DNA from: JAEWWD01 sp964440115
GTDB lineage: Bacteria > Bacillota > Clostridia > Christensenellales > CAG-138
Length of the DNA: 64,000 bases
NCBI GenBank assembly: GCA_964440115.1
Contig: CAYTPV010000002.1
Span: 310,001 to 374,000, forward strand
Reading direction: 5' to 3'
The notes under the pieces were generated by a model. The model did no database searches. It worked only from the letters and a program-made list of their open reading frames with translations, and was not told the origin of the DNA. Below, piece by piece: positions 32,160 through 40,538 of this stretch. Position 1 is the first letter of the stretch. The number at the start of each line of letters is the position of its first letter. Position numbers and translations under genes: made by a program.

Positions 32160-33431
32160 CTACAATACCTCTGCGTACACGCCCACCCCGTCGGGTATTA
32201 CCGTAATGGGGCTGACCGATCCCAGATATGCAGCTGCCATATCGAGTGCTGCTTCTACGGAATTGGCATATTGCATATGCATGCGCGCAACACTCTCGCG
32301 GAGGCTTTCGTTCGTGACGACAATCACCTTTTTATGCTGCAGTATGCGCGCGAGAATCTGATACTGCCACTGATCCTCACGGGTCTGATCGGCTGGTATT
32401 CTAATAATCTGACTCAACAGTGAAACAGGCGTAAGCGCCCCAGCCATTGTTTTGTAGAAGTTGTCACCGCCAAGGCCATCTTCACAGGCTGCCGCCAGAA
32501 TGATTACGCCGTCATCGGCGCAAAACTGTTCGGCGGTTGCAAGACCCTTCACACATTGATATAAGTTCTGATCGAGAGGATACCCGCCGTTGGTGGTCAA
32601 TACAATCGGAGTCTGGCTTGCTGTAAGACCTGCGTGATCCGCAAGACAGGCGCATCCCGCTGCGTGCGCGGATTCCGGTTCTCCAGCGAAAGCGGCAGCA
32701 ATTCTCTTTTGCTCATCCAGTATAACGTTCAGTATAAATGTCAGGTTAGCCATTTTCGCCGCTGCGGCCATGTCTTCGTGTATGGGGTTCCCGATCAGGC
32801 ATCCAGCTCTTGCGCGTGCATGCTGAATAAATGCCGAATTATGATTATACAGTACTGTTTTGCGCGCTGCGACACCCGGCAATACGCTTTTCCTGCCACC
32901 CGAAAACCCTGCAAAGAAGTGCGGCTCAATAAACCCTTCAGCCAGCAGCATGTCTGCATCCATAGCCGCCTTGTTGAGCCATAGCTCTCCGCCGGACGGA
33001 AGTATTCCGGCATAACGCATGGAATTGCTGTCGTCACAGTCGTGTATCAGGAATGTCTCGCTGCGCAGCAAGTCTTCGCCGAACTTCTCGACAAGCTCGC
33101 CGTGCGTGCTCGCCCTGTGGCAGCCTGTTGCAATGAGAATCGTGATTTGTATGTCGGGATTTTCTGCCCTAAGTTCAGATAACAGCAGCGGCAGAGTAAT
33201 TTTGGACGGCACCGGACGCGTATGATCGCTGGTAATGATGCATGCCGTTTTTTTCCCGCGCGCGAGCGTCCGCAGAGACCGGCCGCCGTAGGGGGCGTGC
33301 AAAGCCAGTCTGACAGTTTCTTGCTCATCATACGATGCGAGCAAGGGTTTCTGCGCTGCGATATGGATATCCCAATCGTCGGGCAGCGTTGAATTCAGTC
33401 GGCCTTTTCCATAGGGAAGCAGGATTTGCAT
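32160..33431 (-). CDS. larA: LarA-family nickel-pincer 2-hydroxyacid racemase
   Basis: Cytosolic lactate-racemase-type enzyme (DUF2088) of 423 residues that needs the nickel-pincer nucleotide (NPN) cofactor. The key residues are all present with a constant three-residue offset from Lactiplantibacillus LarA: Lys181 (cofactor attachment) in GFSGGRKSVLPG, His171 in IEPHFFAG, His197 in LYNHNSA, and His105 in ATGCHRAST, plus Asp69 and Arg72 in SDHTRPVP. LarA homologues racemise many 2-hydroxyacids, so lactate is not assured. It ends an operon headed by a nucleoside-type ABC importer, an unusual context. The maturation genes larB, larC and larE are not in the window. Confidence 0.88.
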   Translation of the reverse strand: MQILLPYGKGRLNSTLPDDWDIHIAAQKPLLASYDEQETVRLALHAPYGGRSLRTLARGKKTACIITSDHTRPVPSKITLPLLLSELRAENPDIQITILIATGCHRASTHGELVEKFGEDLLRSETFLIHDCDDSNSMRYAGILPSGGELWLNKAAMDADMLLAEGFIEPHFFAGFSGGRKSVLPGVAARKTVLYNHNSAFIQHARARAGCLIGNPIHEDMAAAAKMANLTFILNVILDEQKRIAAAFAGEPESAHAAGCACLADHAGLTASQTPIVLTTNGGYPLDQNLYQCVKGLATAEQFCADDGVIILAAACEDGLGGDNFYKTMAGALTPVSLLSQIIRIPADQTREDQWQYQILARILQHKKVIVVTNESLRESVARMHMQYANSVEAALDMAAAYLGSVSPITVIPDGVGVYAEVL

Positions 33432-33458
33432 GGTTTACTCCTTGCAGATAAGTGAAAC

Positions 33459-33485
33459 GGCCGCAGAAACTGTATTTCTACGGCC
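33459..33485 (-). terminator. Weak hairpin between the TIGR04076 and larA genes
   Basis: GGCCGCAGAAA pairs with TTTCTACGGCC through one C-A mismatch. No strong T run. It may tune expression of larA relative to the genes before it. Confidence 0.35.
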
Positions 33486-33494
33486 ATGTTCTGA

Positions 33495-33797
33495 TTATTC
33501 TTCGATGGCTTCGATTCTGAACACCGTCGGTTTTCCCGGATCAGGACAGGCAACCCTTGTCACGCCCGAAGTCTTGTCCCAGGGGTGCCTTCCGCCAAGT
33601 TCAATCACGCGTAGCTGCGGCCAAAGGCTATGAAATGCTGCGGCGCAGAAGTTCGCCGGGCAGCGCTCGAAATCAAATTCAAATACCTGTCCTACCTCAT
33701 GGCAATGACAGGGCTGCCCCGCCTCGTTGACCGGGCATTTTTCCACTACGATTCGGATCTTCTTGGGTTTCTGATATGTGCCGTAATTTGTGTCCAT
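33495..33797 (-). CDS. TIGR04076-family protein
   Basis: A small protein of 100 residues with a cysteine-rich N-terminal part (CPVNEAGQPCHCHEVGQVF) and a second Cys near the middle (FERCPANFCAAAFHSLWPQL). It matches the TIGR04076 family of short clostridial proteins of unknown function, which may bind metal. It lies 18 bases after the flavodoxin gene and 63 before larA in the same operon. Its co-occurrence with LarA and a flavodoxin is informative but does not fix its role. Confidence 0.82.
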   Translation of the reverse strand: MDTNYGTYQKPKKIRIVVEKCPVNEAGQPCHCHEVGQVFEFDFERCPANFCAAAFHSLWPQLRVIELGGRHPWDKTSGVTRVACPDPGKPTVFRIEAIEE

Positions 33798-33815
33798 TTT
33801 TTTCTCTCCTTTATG

Positions 33816-34520
33816 TTACAGTCCTCTTGCTTTATAGCCAGCCATCAGAGCATCCTGATCCACGTATCCTAAGAAATTTGCATCGTTTATTTCGCTGTTG
33901 AGATGTTCTTTTCCTGCCTGCATAATTTTACAGATGTAAGCAAGCTTGCGGCCAAGTGCTTCCGCTTCCATGCGGCCCCAGTCATCCTGCAGGCAGGTTT
34001 TATTCTGGGACCATACAGACGCGCCGTTGTAGAACTGCACGCCGCCGCCAATGATATTGGTTCCGGTGGACTGCAGCATGCCGTTCATGACAGACAGGCA
34101 AAGGTCCTGCCCGCCGTTGCGAATACCGCCTACGGCAATACAGGCTCCCATGCGGCAGCCGAATTTCCCCTGCCTTCCATAAGGACCCAACGGCTTCATG
34201 CGGCTGATAAAATTCTGCAGCAGACCTGTCGATGTCATGTGATAAATGGGGGATGCGAGTATAATCCCATGGCATTCCTTGTATGCTTCCAGAAATTCGC
34301 GGCGTAAATCATCTTGAAAAGCGGGGCAGTATTCCAATTTTTTCTCAGTACAGGCGTTGCAGTTTTTGCAGCAGTTGATACTGAGCCCGGCAAGATCAAT
34401 TTTGATAATTTCAACGCCGTTCACGCTGGCAGCTGCGGCTAGTGCCGCATCCAGTGCTTGCGAAGTCGCGCTTTTTCTGGGGCTGCCGCTGATGCCCAAA
34501 ATCTTTATTTTTTCAGTCAT
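33816..34520 (-). CDS. Flavodoxin-family NAD(P)H oxidoreductase with Cys motif
   Basis: A 234-residue FMN-reductase-like protein. FMN loop: ILGISGSPRKSATSQALDAA at residues 7-26. The four-cysteine motif is CCKNCNACTEKKLEYCPAFQ, and the second flavin loop is GIILASPIYHMTSTGLLQNF. This set is shared with iron-sulfur-containing members and suggests an electron-transfer role, or reduction of a quinone or nitro compound. It follows the permease gene by 13 bases, so it belongs to the BMP-importer operon. Its presence next to LarA is not a usual pair. Confidence 0.85.
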   Translation of the reverse strand: MTEKIKILGISGSPRKSATSQALDAALAAAASVNGVEIIKIDLAGLSINCCKNCNACTEKKLEYCPAFQDDLRREFLEAYKECHGIILASPIYHMTSTGLLQNFISRMKPLGPYGRQGKFGCRMGACIAVGGIRNGGQDLCLSVMNGMLQSTGTNIIGGGVQFYNGASVWSQNKTCLQDDWGRMEAEALGRKLAYICKIMQAGKEHLNSEINDANFLGYVDQDALMAGYKARGL

Positions 34521-34533
34521 TGTGTCACCTAAA

Positions 34534-35475
34534 TCAGATCTGAGAGCCTTTCTTGAAAAATTTGCTGTGGCCTTCGGGTTTATCTCCCTTGCCGCTGATA
34601 AACATGACGATCAGGGTAAACAGGTAAGGCAGCATCAGCATGAATTGATAGGGAACGTCGATGCCAATCGCCTGCAGGTTCAGCTGCAGGGCATCCGCGA
34701 ATCCGTACAGAAGACATCCAAGAAAAGCTCCGATCGGATTATACCTGCCCAAAATGATGATGGCAAACGCGGCGTATCCTTTTTCCGCAGACATGTTTTC
34801 CACAAACGTGTTGGAGGTGGCGATGGATAAAAAAGCGCCTGCAATTCCCGCGATCGCCCCGGTGATCAACACGTTCAGGAAGCGATACAGCCGAACGGGG
34901 ATACCCAAAGTATCCGCCGCATAAGGATTTTCGCCCACCGCGCGAAAAGTCAACCCCAACGCCGTCTTTTCATAAAAGAACCATGAAGCGAAAACTAAAA
35001 CAAATGACAAGTATACGAGTATATTTTGATTGAATAATATTTCTCCTACCACCGGCAGTTTGCTCAGCAGAGGAATTGGCAGATTGGGGAAGGATGCAAC
35101 GGATGGGAATTCCACCGAAATGCCGAATATCGCCCGGTAATAGAAGCTGGATATACCACCTGCGAGCAAAACGATGGCAGTACCGATCAATGCAGCCTTG
35201 CTGCCCAGAATAACGATCATATAGGCATAAATCGCGGCCATTGCCACGCCTGCAAGCATGGCGCACAGTACGCCAACAAAGAGGCTCTTTGAGAAGAAAG
35301 CCGCCGTGAACCCGGCAAAAGCGCCAATGAGCAGCAGGCCTTCGAGCTCAATGCTGCTTACGCCCGCTTTATCCGAATAGATACCGCCGATTGCGGCGAG
35401 AACATAGGGGGTTGCCATTCTTACTGTGGCTTGCAGCAGCGTAACAAGTACCGCCGCAGAAAACAGGCTATTCAT
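34534..35475 (-). CDS. BMP-type ABC importer permease (YufQ-like)
   Basis: Inner-membrane permease of 313 residues from the family that includes nucleoside (YufP/YufQ) and ribose permeases. About eight hydrophobic segments; signatures are YSDKAGVSSIELEGLLLIGA near the start, and the C-terminal RYNPIGAFLGCLLYGFADAL. It overlaps the other permease gene by eight bases (35468-35475). Together with the ATPase and the binding lipoprotein it forms a complete importer. Confidence 0.92.
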   Translation of the reverse strand: MNSLFSAAVLVTLLQATVRMATPYVLAAIGGIYSDKAGVSSIELEGLLLIGAFAGFTAAFFSKSLFVGVLCAMLAGVAMAAIYAYMIVILGSKAALIGTAIVLLAGGISSFYYRAIFGISVEFPSVASFPNLPIPLLSKLPVVGEILFNQNILVYLSFVLVFASWFFYEKTALGLTFRAVGENPYAADTLGIPVRLYRFLNVLITGAIAGIAGAFLSIATSNTFVENMSAEKGYAAFAIIILGRYNPIGAFLGCLLYGFADALQLNLQAIGIDVPYQFMLMLPYLFTLIVMFISGKGDKPEGHSKFFKKGSQI

Positions 35476-36550
35476 GCTTCATCCCCCTTTTGGTTAGATG
35501 GAACAGCTTTTTATCCTCCAGGAAAGAAAAACCTACCACAAACAGCAGTACCAGCGCCTGCAGCACGGACGCGAGCGTATTGGGTATACCGACGCTTCTT
35601 GCCATTTGATTGGTTCCGGTATTCAGCATACCGAACAGAAGCGAACTAAAAACGATGCCTATTGGACTTAACCTGCCTAATAGAGCAACCGCTATGGCAT
35701 TGTAACCGTACCCTGGCGATAGCCCCATAAACAGCTTCCATGAAGTGCCCAGCAGTTCAACACCGCCCGCAAGACCCGCAAAAGCGCCGGATAATGCCAT
35801 CGTGGTAACAGTTACGACGCCGACATTGATACCGCCGTATTCTGCCGCTTGCTCACTCAGGCCCGTCGCCCGGATTTTATAGCCCCATGTGGTTTTTTCC
35901 AGCAATATATAAGCAAGCACAACGATAATAAGTGCCAGTATAAAACCGAAATGCAGCCGGGTTTTGCTCCAGATATACGGCAATTTTGCGGCATCCACTA
36001 TTTCAAGTGTCTCCGGATAAATTCCCTTGGGCTCCGCAATAGGGCCTCCCTGTGAAACAAGATAGCGTACAAACAGCAGCATAATGGAGGTCAACATGAC
36101 GGACGTTACCGGCTCTGCCGCCCCGCGCGCTGCCTTCATATAACCGGGGATTGCGCCCCAGAAGCCGCCAAAAGCGATGGCTGAGATAAGGCAGAGGGGG
36201 ATGATAATCAACGTGGGCAGATTTGCGTCATGGAAAACCATTTCGCACAGTGCTGCTCCGAGTGCGCCCGCATAAAACTGTCCTTCCGCGCCGATGTTGA
36301 AGGAAGATCCTTTGAAGGCTACCGCAATGCCAATGCCGATGATCATCAGCGGAGTTGATTTTGCAAGAGTCTGCGATATGGCGGTTTTGCTGCCCAGAGC
36401 ACCTTTTATGATAGCCCCGTATGCCGTAATCGGATCGAAGCCCGCCAGCAAGAGTATGATGGAAGCAACCGCAAAGGAACAGAACAATGCGAGAAAAATA
36501 AGCAGGATTGCTTTTAAGTTTCGAAGTATCAGCTCTTGCCAATTTTTCAT
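35468..36550 (-). CDS. BMP-type ABC importer permease (YufP-like)
   Basis: Larger permease partner of 360 residues, about nine to ten hydrophobic segments. Signatures are FNIGAEGQFYAGALGAALCE near residue 85 and RLSPIGIVFSSLLFGMLNTG near the C-terminus. It overlaps the ATPase gene by four bases at 36547-36550 (ATGA), indicating translational coupling. Substrate most likely a nucleoside or purine-related compound by family, not proven. Confidence 0.92.
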   Translation of the reverse strand: MKNWQELILRNLKAILLIFLALFCSFAVASIILLLAGFDPITAYGAIIKGALGSKTAISQTLAKSTPLMIIGIGIAVAFKGSSFNIGAEGQFYAGALGAALCEMVFHDANLPTLIIIPLCLISAIAFGGFWGAIPGYMKAARGAAEPVTSVMLTSIMLLFVRYLVSQGGPIAEPKGIYPETLEIVDAAKLPYIWSKTRLHFGFILALIIVVLAYILLEKTTWGYKIRATGLSEQAAEYGGINVGVVTVTTMALSGAFAGLAGGVELLGTSWKLFMGLSPGYGYNAIAVALLGRLSPIGIVFSSLLFGMLNTGTNQMARSVGIPNTLASVLQALVLLFVVGFSFLEDKKLFHLTKRGMKHE

Positions 36551-38091
36551 TGCAATGCGTCCTTTCTGGGGGCAAGTGCCCAGCGATCTCTTTTCTGCCC
36601 TGCCATCATCAATCCCAGATCCTCTGATGTGATTTCATCCGGATAGACGATACCCGTGATTTCTCCGCCGTGCATGACCATAATACGATCGCTGAGCGCC
36701 ATGATTTCTTCAAGCTCCGAGGATATCAGTAAAATGCCTGTGCCGCTTTTACGTTCTGCCAACAGGCAGCTATGGATATATTCCACCGCCCCAACGTCAA
36801 GACCCCTGGTGGGCTTGCTGGCAATCAGCACTTTGGGTCTGGAGGCGATCTCCCTCGCCACAATCACTTTCTGCTGATTTCCGCCGGAAAGACTGCCGGC
36901 AAATGCCTGCTCTCCGCTTGCCTTGATGTTGTACTTGCAGATACATTCCCTTGTAAAATTGACCGCTGCTTTTTTATTGAGAAATATCCCTTTTGAAAAC
37001 GGTGCTTTATCGTGTTCCGACAGGATGGAGTTTTCTGTAAGCGAAAAACCGAGAATTAGACCTTTTAATCTGCGGTCTTCCGGTATATGCGCCATTTTGG
37101 CGTTTCTAATCCTGCGGACGGATTTGCCCGTGATATCCTGACCTTGCAGCAGTATTCGGCCGCAGTTGGGTTTGCGCAATCCTGTAATGACTTCAGCAAG
37201 CTCTTTCTGCCCGTTGCCGTCTACACCTGCAATGCCAAGAATCTCCCCCGCATAAACGGAAAAGCCCATATCCTTAATAACAGTTTTCTTTTCATCCGTG
37301 ACAGTGAGGTGTTCAACACGCAGCTGCTCGGACAATGGGATGTCATTGAGTGTCTCTTTGCTCAGTGCGGCCAAATCTCTGCCGATCATCATCCTCGCCA
37401 TCAACCCGGCATCCGCATTTTTCGTATCGATGATGCCGCTTACCTTGCCCAGGCGCAGCACCATAATACGCTGGCTGATCTGTTTCACTTCGTCCAGCTT
37501 GTGGCTGATGAAAATGATGGATTTTCCTTCATTTTGCAGCTTATGAATGATATTGAAAAGCTCTGCGGTTTCCTGCGGCGTGAGCACAGCAGTGGGTTCA
37601 TCCAAAACCAGTATTTCCGCGCCCCGGAACAAAGCTTTCATAATTTCAACGCGCTGCTGCAGGCCGACGGGCAGATCTTTGATTTTGGCGTTTGCCGGTA
37701 CGTCGAAGTGGTATTGCTCAAAAAACGCATTGATCTTCTTATCCAATGCTTTGCGATTGAGTATTTGTCCGGTGTATTCCTGCATACCCAGCACCAGATT
37801 TTCGGTAACGGTAAAATTGTTGATCAGCATGAAATGCTGATGCACCATGCCGATACCGTATCGGATAGCCTCTTTGGGCGATGTAAAGCGGACGGATTCT
37901 CCTTTTACCAGCAATTCGCCGCTGTCCGGAGGATCCATTCCGTAAATGCCGCGCATAAGCGTGGTTTTTCCAGCGCCGTTTTCACCAAGAATGGCAAGCA
38001 CTTCGCCTGCCTCCAGGTCAAACGAAATGTGATCATTGGCGGTAAGGCTGCCGAATGTTTTTGTAAACTCTCTGACCTGCAGTGTTTTCAT
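36547..38091 (-). CDS. BMP-type ABC importer ATPase (double NBD)
   Basis: ATP-binding protein of 514 residues with two nucleotide-binding domains, like RbsA and YufO. First domain: Walker A ILGENGAGKTTLMRGI and Walker B EILVLDEPTAVLTPQE. Second domain: a divergent Walker A (AGVDGNGQKELAEVI), a signature LSGGNQQKVIVAREI, and KVLIASKPTRGLD, in which the usual DEPTRG is replaced by SKPTRG. Start at the ATG at 38091 with an AAGGAAA site; the open frame extends 77 residues further but without homology. It is 116 bases after the binding-protein gene, with a large stem-loop in that gap. The modified second Walker B is worth noting. Confidence 0.92.
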   Translation of the reverse strand: MKTLQVREFTKTFGSLTANDHISFDLEAGEVLAILGENGAGKTTLMRGIYGMDPPDSGELLVKGESVRFTSPKEAIRYGIGMVHQHFMLINNFTVTENLVLGMQEYTGQILNRKALDKKINAFFEQYHFDVPANAKIKDLPVGLQQRVEIMKALFRGAEILVLDEPTAVLTPQETAELFNIIHKLQNEGKSIIFISHKLDEVKQISQRIMVLRLGKVSGIIDTKNADAGLMARMMIGRDLAALSKETLNDIPLSEQLRVEHLTVTDEKKTVIKDMGFSVYAGEILGIAGVDGNGQKELAEVITGLRKPNCGRILLQGQDITGKSVRRIRNAKMAHIPEDRRLKGLILGFSLTENSILSEHDKAPFSKGIFLNKKAAVNFTRECICKYNIKASGEQAFAGSLSGGNQQKVIVAREIASRPKVLIASKPTRGLDVGAVEYIHSCLLAERKSGTGILLISSELEEIMALSDRIMVMHGGEITGIVYPDEITSEDLGLMMAGQKRDRWALAPRKDALQ

Positions 38092-38123
38092 TTCGTTTCC
38101 TTCCGGCATGATTTGAATAGAAC

Positions 38124-38199
38124 GGACTGCCCTGATAAAGGTTGGAGGCATTACCAAACAGGTGGGTTCAGTCTTGCCGCAACGGTTACAGGGCAGTCC
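38124..38199 (-). other. Stem-loop between the binding-protein and ATPase genes
   Basis: GGACTGCCCTG (38124-38134) and CAGGGCAGTCC (38189-38199) pair perfectly over 11 bp and enclose 54 bases. It lies between the first gene of the importer operon and the rest, where such stems often limit readthrough or stabilise the message of the abundant binding protein. No T run. Confidence 0.5.
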
Positions 38200-38207
38200 C
38201 GAATTGC

Positions 38208-39278
38208 TTAATACTCGCCTATGTCGATTGTAATGCTGTTGTTTTTGAATTTTTCTTTTGCAGCGTCGTATGCCGCCATGGCGTCGGAGGAGACGGGCAG
38301 TTTTTCGTTGAAGTAAACGCACGCGCCGCCGTTGAAAATATCAGCGGAGTAATCTTCGCCGGGCACAAAAGTTCCATCTACTATCTTCTGTGCGATTTCA
38401 ATCATGACCGGCTTGTATTCGGATACGTAATCCGCGATGAAGCAATCCGGATACTTCTGCGTAATCCTGGAGTAAGAACCGATACCGACGACGCCCTTTG
38501 CCTTGCTTTCGTCTACGGCTTGGAATACGCCCTGTGCGGCCGCGTTGGCGTTGCCGAAAATGACATCACAGCCATTATTAATAAGAGCGAGAGTAGCTTC
38601 CCTTCCCTTGCCGACATCTGTAGCGGTTCCAAGGTAGGTAATAATCGGCTCGACGGTCGGGTCCGTATCGGTAATACCCTGAGAGAAGCCTTTGAGAGTT
38701 TTGGTGATGGACGGTGTCTCTTCGCTGCCTACAATACCGATTTTTTTGGTCTTTGTGGTTTTAGCAGCAATGACGCCCAGCATGTAAGAAGCCTGCTCGG
38801 ACTTCACATAGATAGGCGTGATGTTCTCGGTACGGGTTGTGCCGCCCGAAGTAACGAACTGCGTATTGGGATAATCCGCCGCAACCTTGGAGCAGGCGTC
38901 CTGATAATCGTAGCTGTGGCAGAATACAACGGTGAAGCCCCTTTCGCCGTAGTCGGTCAGAGCGTCAACGGCATCCTGCGGGGACTTGGTTTCGGTATAG
39001 CTGAATTCGACCGCGCCGATTGCGTCAGCTGCAGCTTTTGCGGATTCATATCCGGTCGTGCACCAGCCGCCATCATTGATTGAGCCGGGCAGCAATACTG
39101 CAACTTTGTATTCAGCCGCCGGGGCTGCGGTTTCTGCTGCGGGAGCAGGCGTTGCGGCAGCTTCAGCCGCGGGTGTTCCTTCTGCTTTGGCGGGTTCTGC
39201 AGCGGGCGCAGCGCATCCTGCTGCTCCAAGCAGCATGATAACAATCAATGCCCATACAATCCAACTCTGTTTTTTCAT
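38208..39278 (-). CDS. BMP-family substrate-binding lipoprotein
   Basis: Secreted lipoprotein of 356 residues. The signal peptide (WIVWALIVIMLLGAAGCAAP) ends in a lipobox with Cys at about residue 22, followed by a low-complexity Ala/Pro/Glu linker and the BMP (PnrA-like) periplasmic-binding fold: VAVLLPGSINDGGWCTTGYE, then FCHSYDYQDACSKVA and GVIAAKTTKTKKIGIVGS. Family members bind purine nucleosides in the PnrA/Med and YufN branches. GGAGGAG precedes the ATG. It heads the importer operon, downstream of the RpiR regulator gene. Confidence 0.92.
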   Translation of the reverse strand: MKKQSWIVWALIVIMLLGAAGCAAPAAEPAKAEGTPAAEAAATPAPAAETAAPAAEYKVAVLLPGSINDGGWCTTGYESAKAAADAIGAVEFSYTETKSPQDAVDALTDYGERGFTVVFCHSYDYQDACSKVAADYPNTQFVTSGGTTRTENITPIYVKSEQASYMLGVIAAKTTKTKKIGIVGSEETPSITKTLKGFSQGITDTDPTVEPIITYLGTATDVGKGREATLALINNGCDVIFGNANAAAQGVFQAVDESKAKGVVGIGSYSRITQKYPDCFIADYVSEYKPVMIEIAQKIVDGTFVPGEDYSADIFNGGACVYFNEKLPVSSDAMAAYDAAKEKFKNNSITIDIGEY

Positions 39279-39301
39279 GACTCTCCTCCAAGTAAGATTT
39301 G

Positions 39302-39384
39302 ATATGCAACGCCGTGTTGCTGTGTAGTATTAATTCGACATATATGCAATTATTCCTGCACGTAAATGATGGTAATATGCAATT
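39302..39384. promoter_or_regulatory. Three ATATGCAA repeats upstream of the importer operon
   Basis: ATATGCAA occurs at 39302-39309, 39342-39349 and 39375-39382, the last two extended to ATATGCAATT. All lie in the same orientation in the spacer between the rpiR-like gene and the BMP gene. They are candidates for the RpiR regulator's operator. A clear -35/-10 pair is not obvious in this spacer. Confidence 0.4.
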
Positions 39385-39478
39385 TTTCATGCTAATAGGT
39401 GCGGAACATATTGGTAAAATGTTGCGTTATCAACGCCCATTTTACAGATAGCCGTTCAAATAAGAATTTGTGTAGTCT

Positions 39479-40315
39479 TTAAGAGTGGATAAGGAAACGC
39501 TGGATGATTTCATCCAATTCTTTAAGATTTTCCGAACTGGAGCTTCCAAAATGTTTAGACAATTTGTAGAGTAAAATATCCAGTACAAACATTGTTGGGG
39601 CAAAAGAAACAAATGCTGCTTCGCTGCGCACGGGCAACACAACGTCTCCGAGACTCGCGATGGAATTCCTGTAGTTGTCACAAATTGATATGATGCGGCA
39701 ACCGTTTTCCTTTCCGAATGAAAGCATATCGTAAGCGAAATTTTTTTTGCGCATAAAAGAGAAGCCGATCAGCAGGTCGCCTTCTTCCCAGTTGCGTATC
39801 ATATCAAAAGACGTATCTATTCCGGGGATAAACAGCCGAATGTCCGGAATGAGTTGGTTAAGCAAAATCTGAAAAGTCAAAGCGGGAGCAACGGCGACGC
39901 GTGTGCCGACAATTCCTATTCTTCTTGCTTTTAATATTTCATCGACTGCTTCATCGAGCTTTGCTTCGGGAAGATAACCGAAAGTATCGTTGATGTTTTT
40001 CAGCGTCTGATTATAAACCCTTTTGCTGTCACTCAGGAATTCATTTGTCTCTTCGAGCGCTTCTTCAAACCGGTCTGCAATGGAGAACTTGATCCGAACT
40101 TCTTCCTGTATGGCCTTCTGCATATCCTTAAAGCCTTTGTAGCCTAAAAACGCTGCAAAGCGAACAACGCCCGATTCGCTGAAAGCGGTCTTTTCAGCAA
40201 GTTCCTTGGCATTCATATAGACGGCTTCATTCAGATGTTCTTTGATATAGTCCGCTATGTTGCGCTGTCCGGCAGACATTTCCTGATATTTGCTTTCTAA
40301 TCGGCTGGTGATCAT
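39479..40315 (-). CDS. MurR/RpiR-family transcriptional regulator
   Basis: A 278-residue regulator. N-terminal RpiR helix-turn-helix (about 1-75, KELAEKTAFSESGVVRFAAF, LGYKGFKDMQKAI) and C-terminal SIS domain (about 120-250, RRIGIVGTRVAVAPALTFQI, and LLIGFSFMRKKNFAYDML) that binds sugar phosphates or related ligands. Start at the ATG at 40315 preceded by GGGGTG; ATGs at 40348 and 40330 are alternatives. It lies ahead of the importer operon in the same direction and probably controls it. Confidence 0.9.
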   Translation of the reverse strand: MITSRLESKYQEMSAGQRNIADYIKEHLNEAVYMNAKELAEKTAFSESGVVRFAAFLGYKGFKDMQKAIQEEVRIKFSIADRFEEALEETNEFLSDSKRVYNQTLKNINDTFGYLPEAKLDEAVDEILKARRIGIVGTRVAVAPALTFQILLNQLIPDIRLFIPGIDTSFDMIRNWEEGDLLIGFSFMRKKNFAYDMLSFGKENGCRIISICDNYRNSIASLGDVVLPVRSEAAFVSFAPTMFVLDILLYKLSKHFGSSSSENLKELDEIIQRFLIHS

Positions 40316-40462
40316 GTTGCACCCCATCATTTGATTACAATAATTCAATTATAATATTCTTCGCATAATGGAATCAATAAATGTCTTTTTGCTTTACACG
40401 AAAGTGATTGTGCCTTTTACCTTTTTAGTCAAATCACAGATAGCGCAGTAGATTAGCAAAGG

Positions 40463-40497
40463 TAAAACAAAAGCCCGTGGCCAAACAGCGACGGGCT
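40463..40497 (-). terminator. Terminator of the housekeeping operon after rlmD
   Basis: AGCCCGT / ACGGGCT stem with a 12-base loop; on the minus strand TTTTGTTTT follows. It lies 42 bases after the rlmD stop codon. Confidence 0.8.
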
Positions 40498-40538
40498 CCA
40501 CAGCCATATATAAGGGCCTATTTGTTTTCGATTATTCC

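Noticed and set aside
38124..38199. The importer stem-loop as an SRP RNA, tRNA or known riboswitch
   Set aside because: I could not match the conserved loop of SRP RNA, a tRNA cloverleaf or any riboswitch core that I know.
37087..38211. A 374-residue plus-strand reading frame
   Set aside because: Antisense to the importer ATPase gene, which has clear Walker motifs.
38092..38322. A 77-residue N-terminal extension of the importer ATPase
   Set aside because: Arg-rich, without homology, covers the stem-loop; the ATG at 38091 has a ribosome site and starts the conserved domain.
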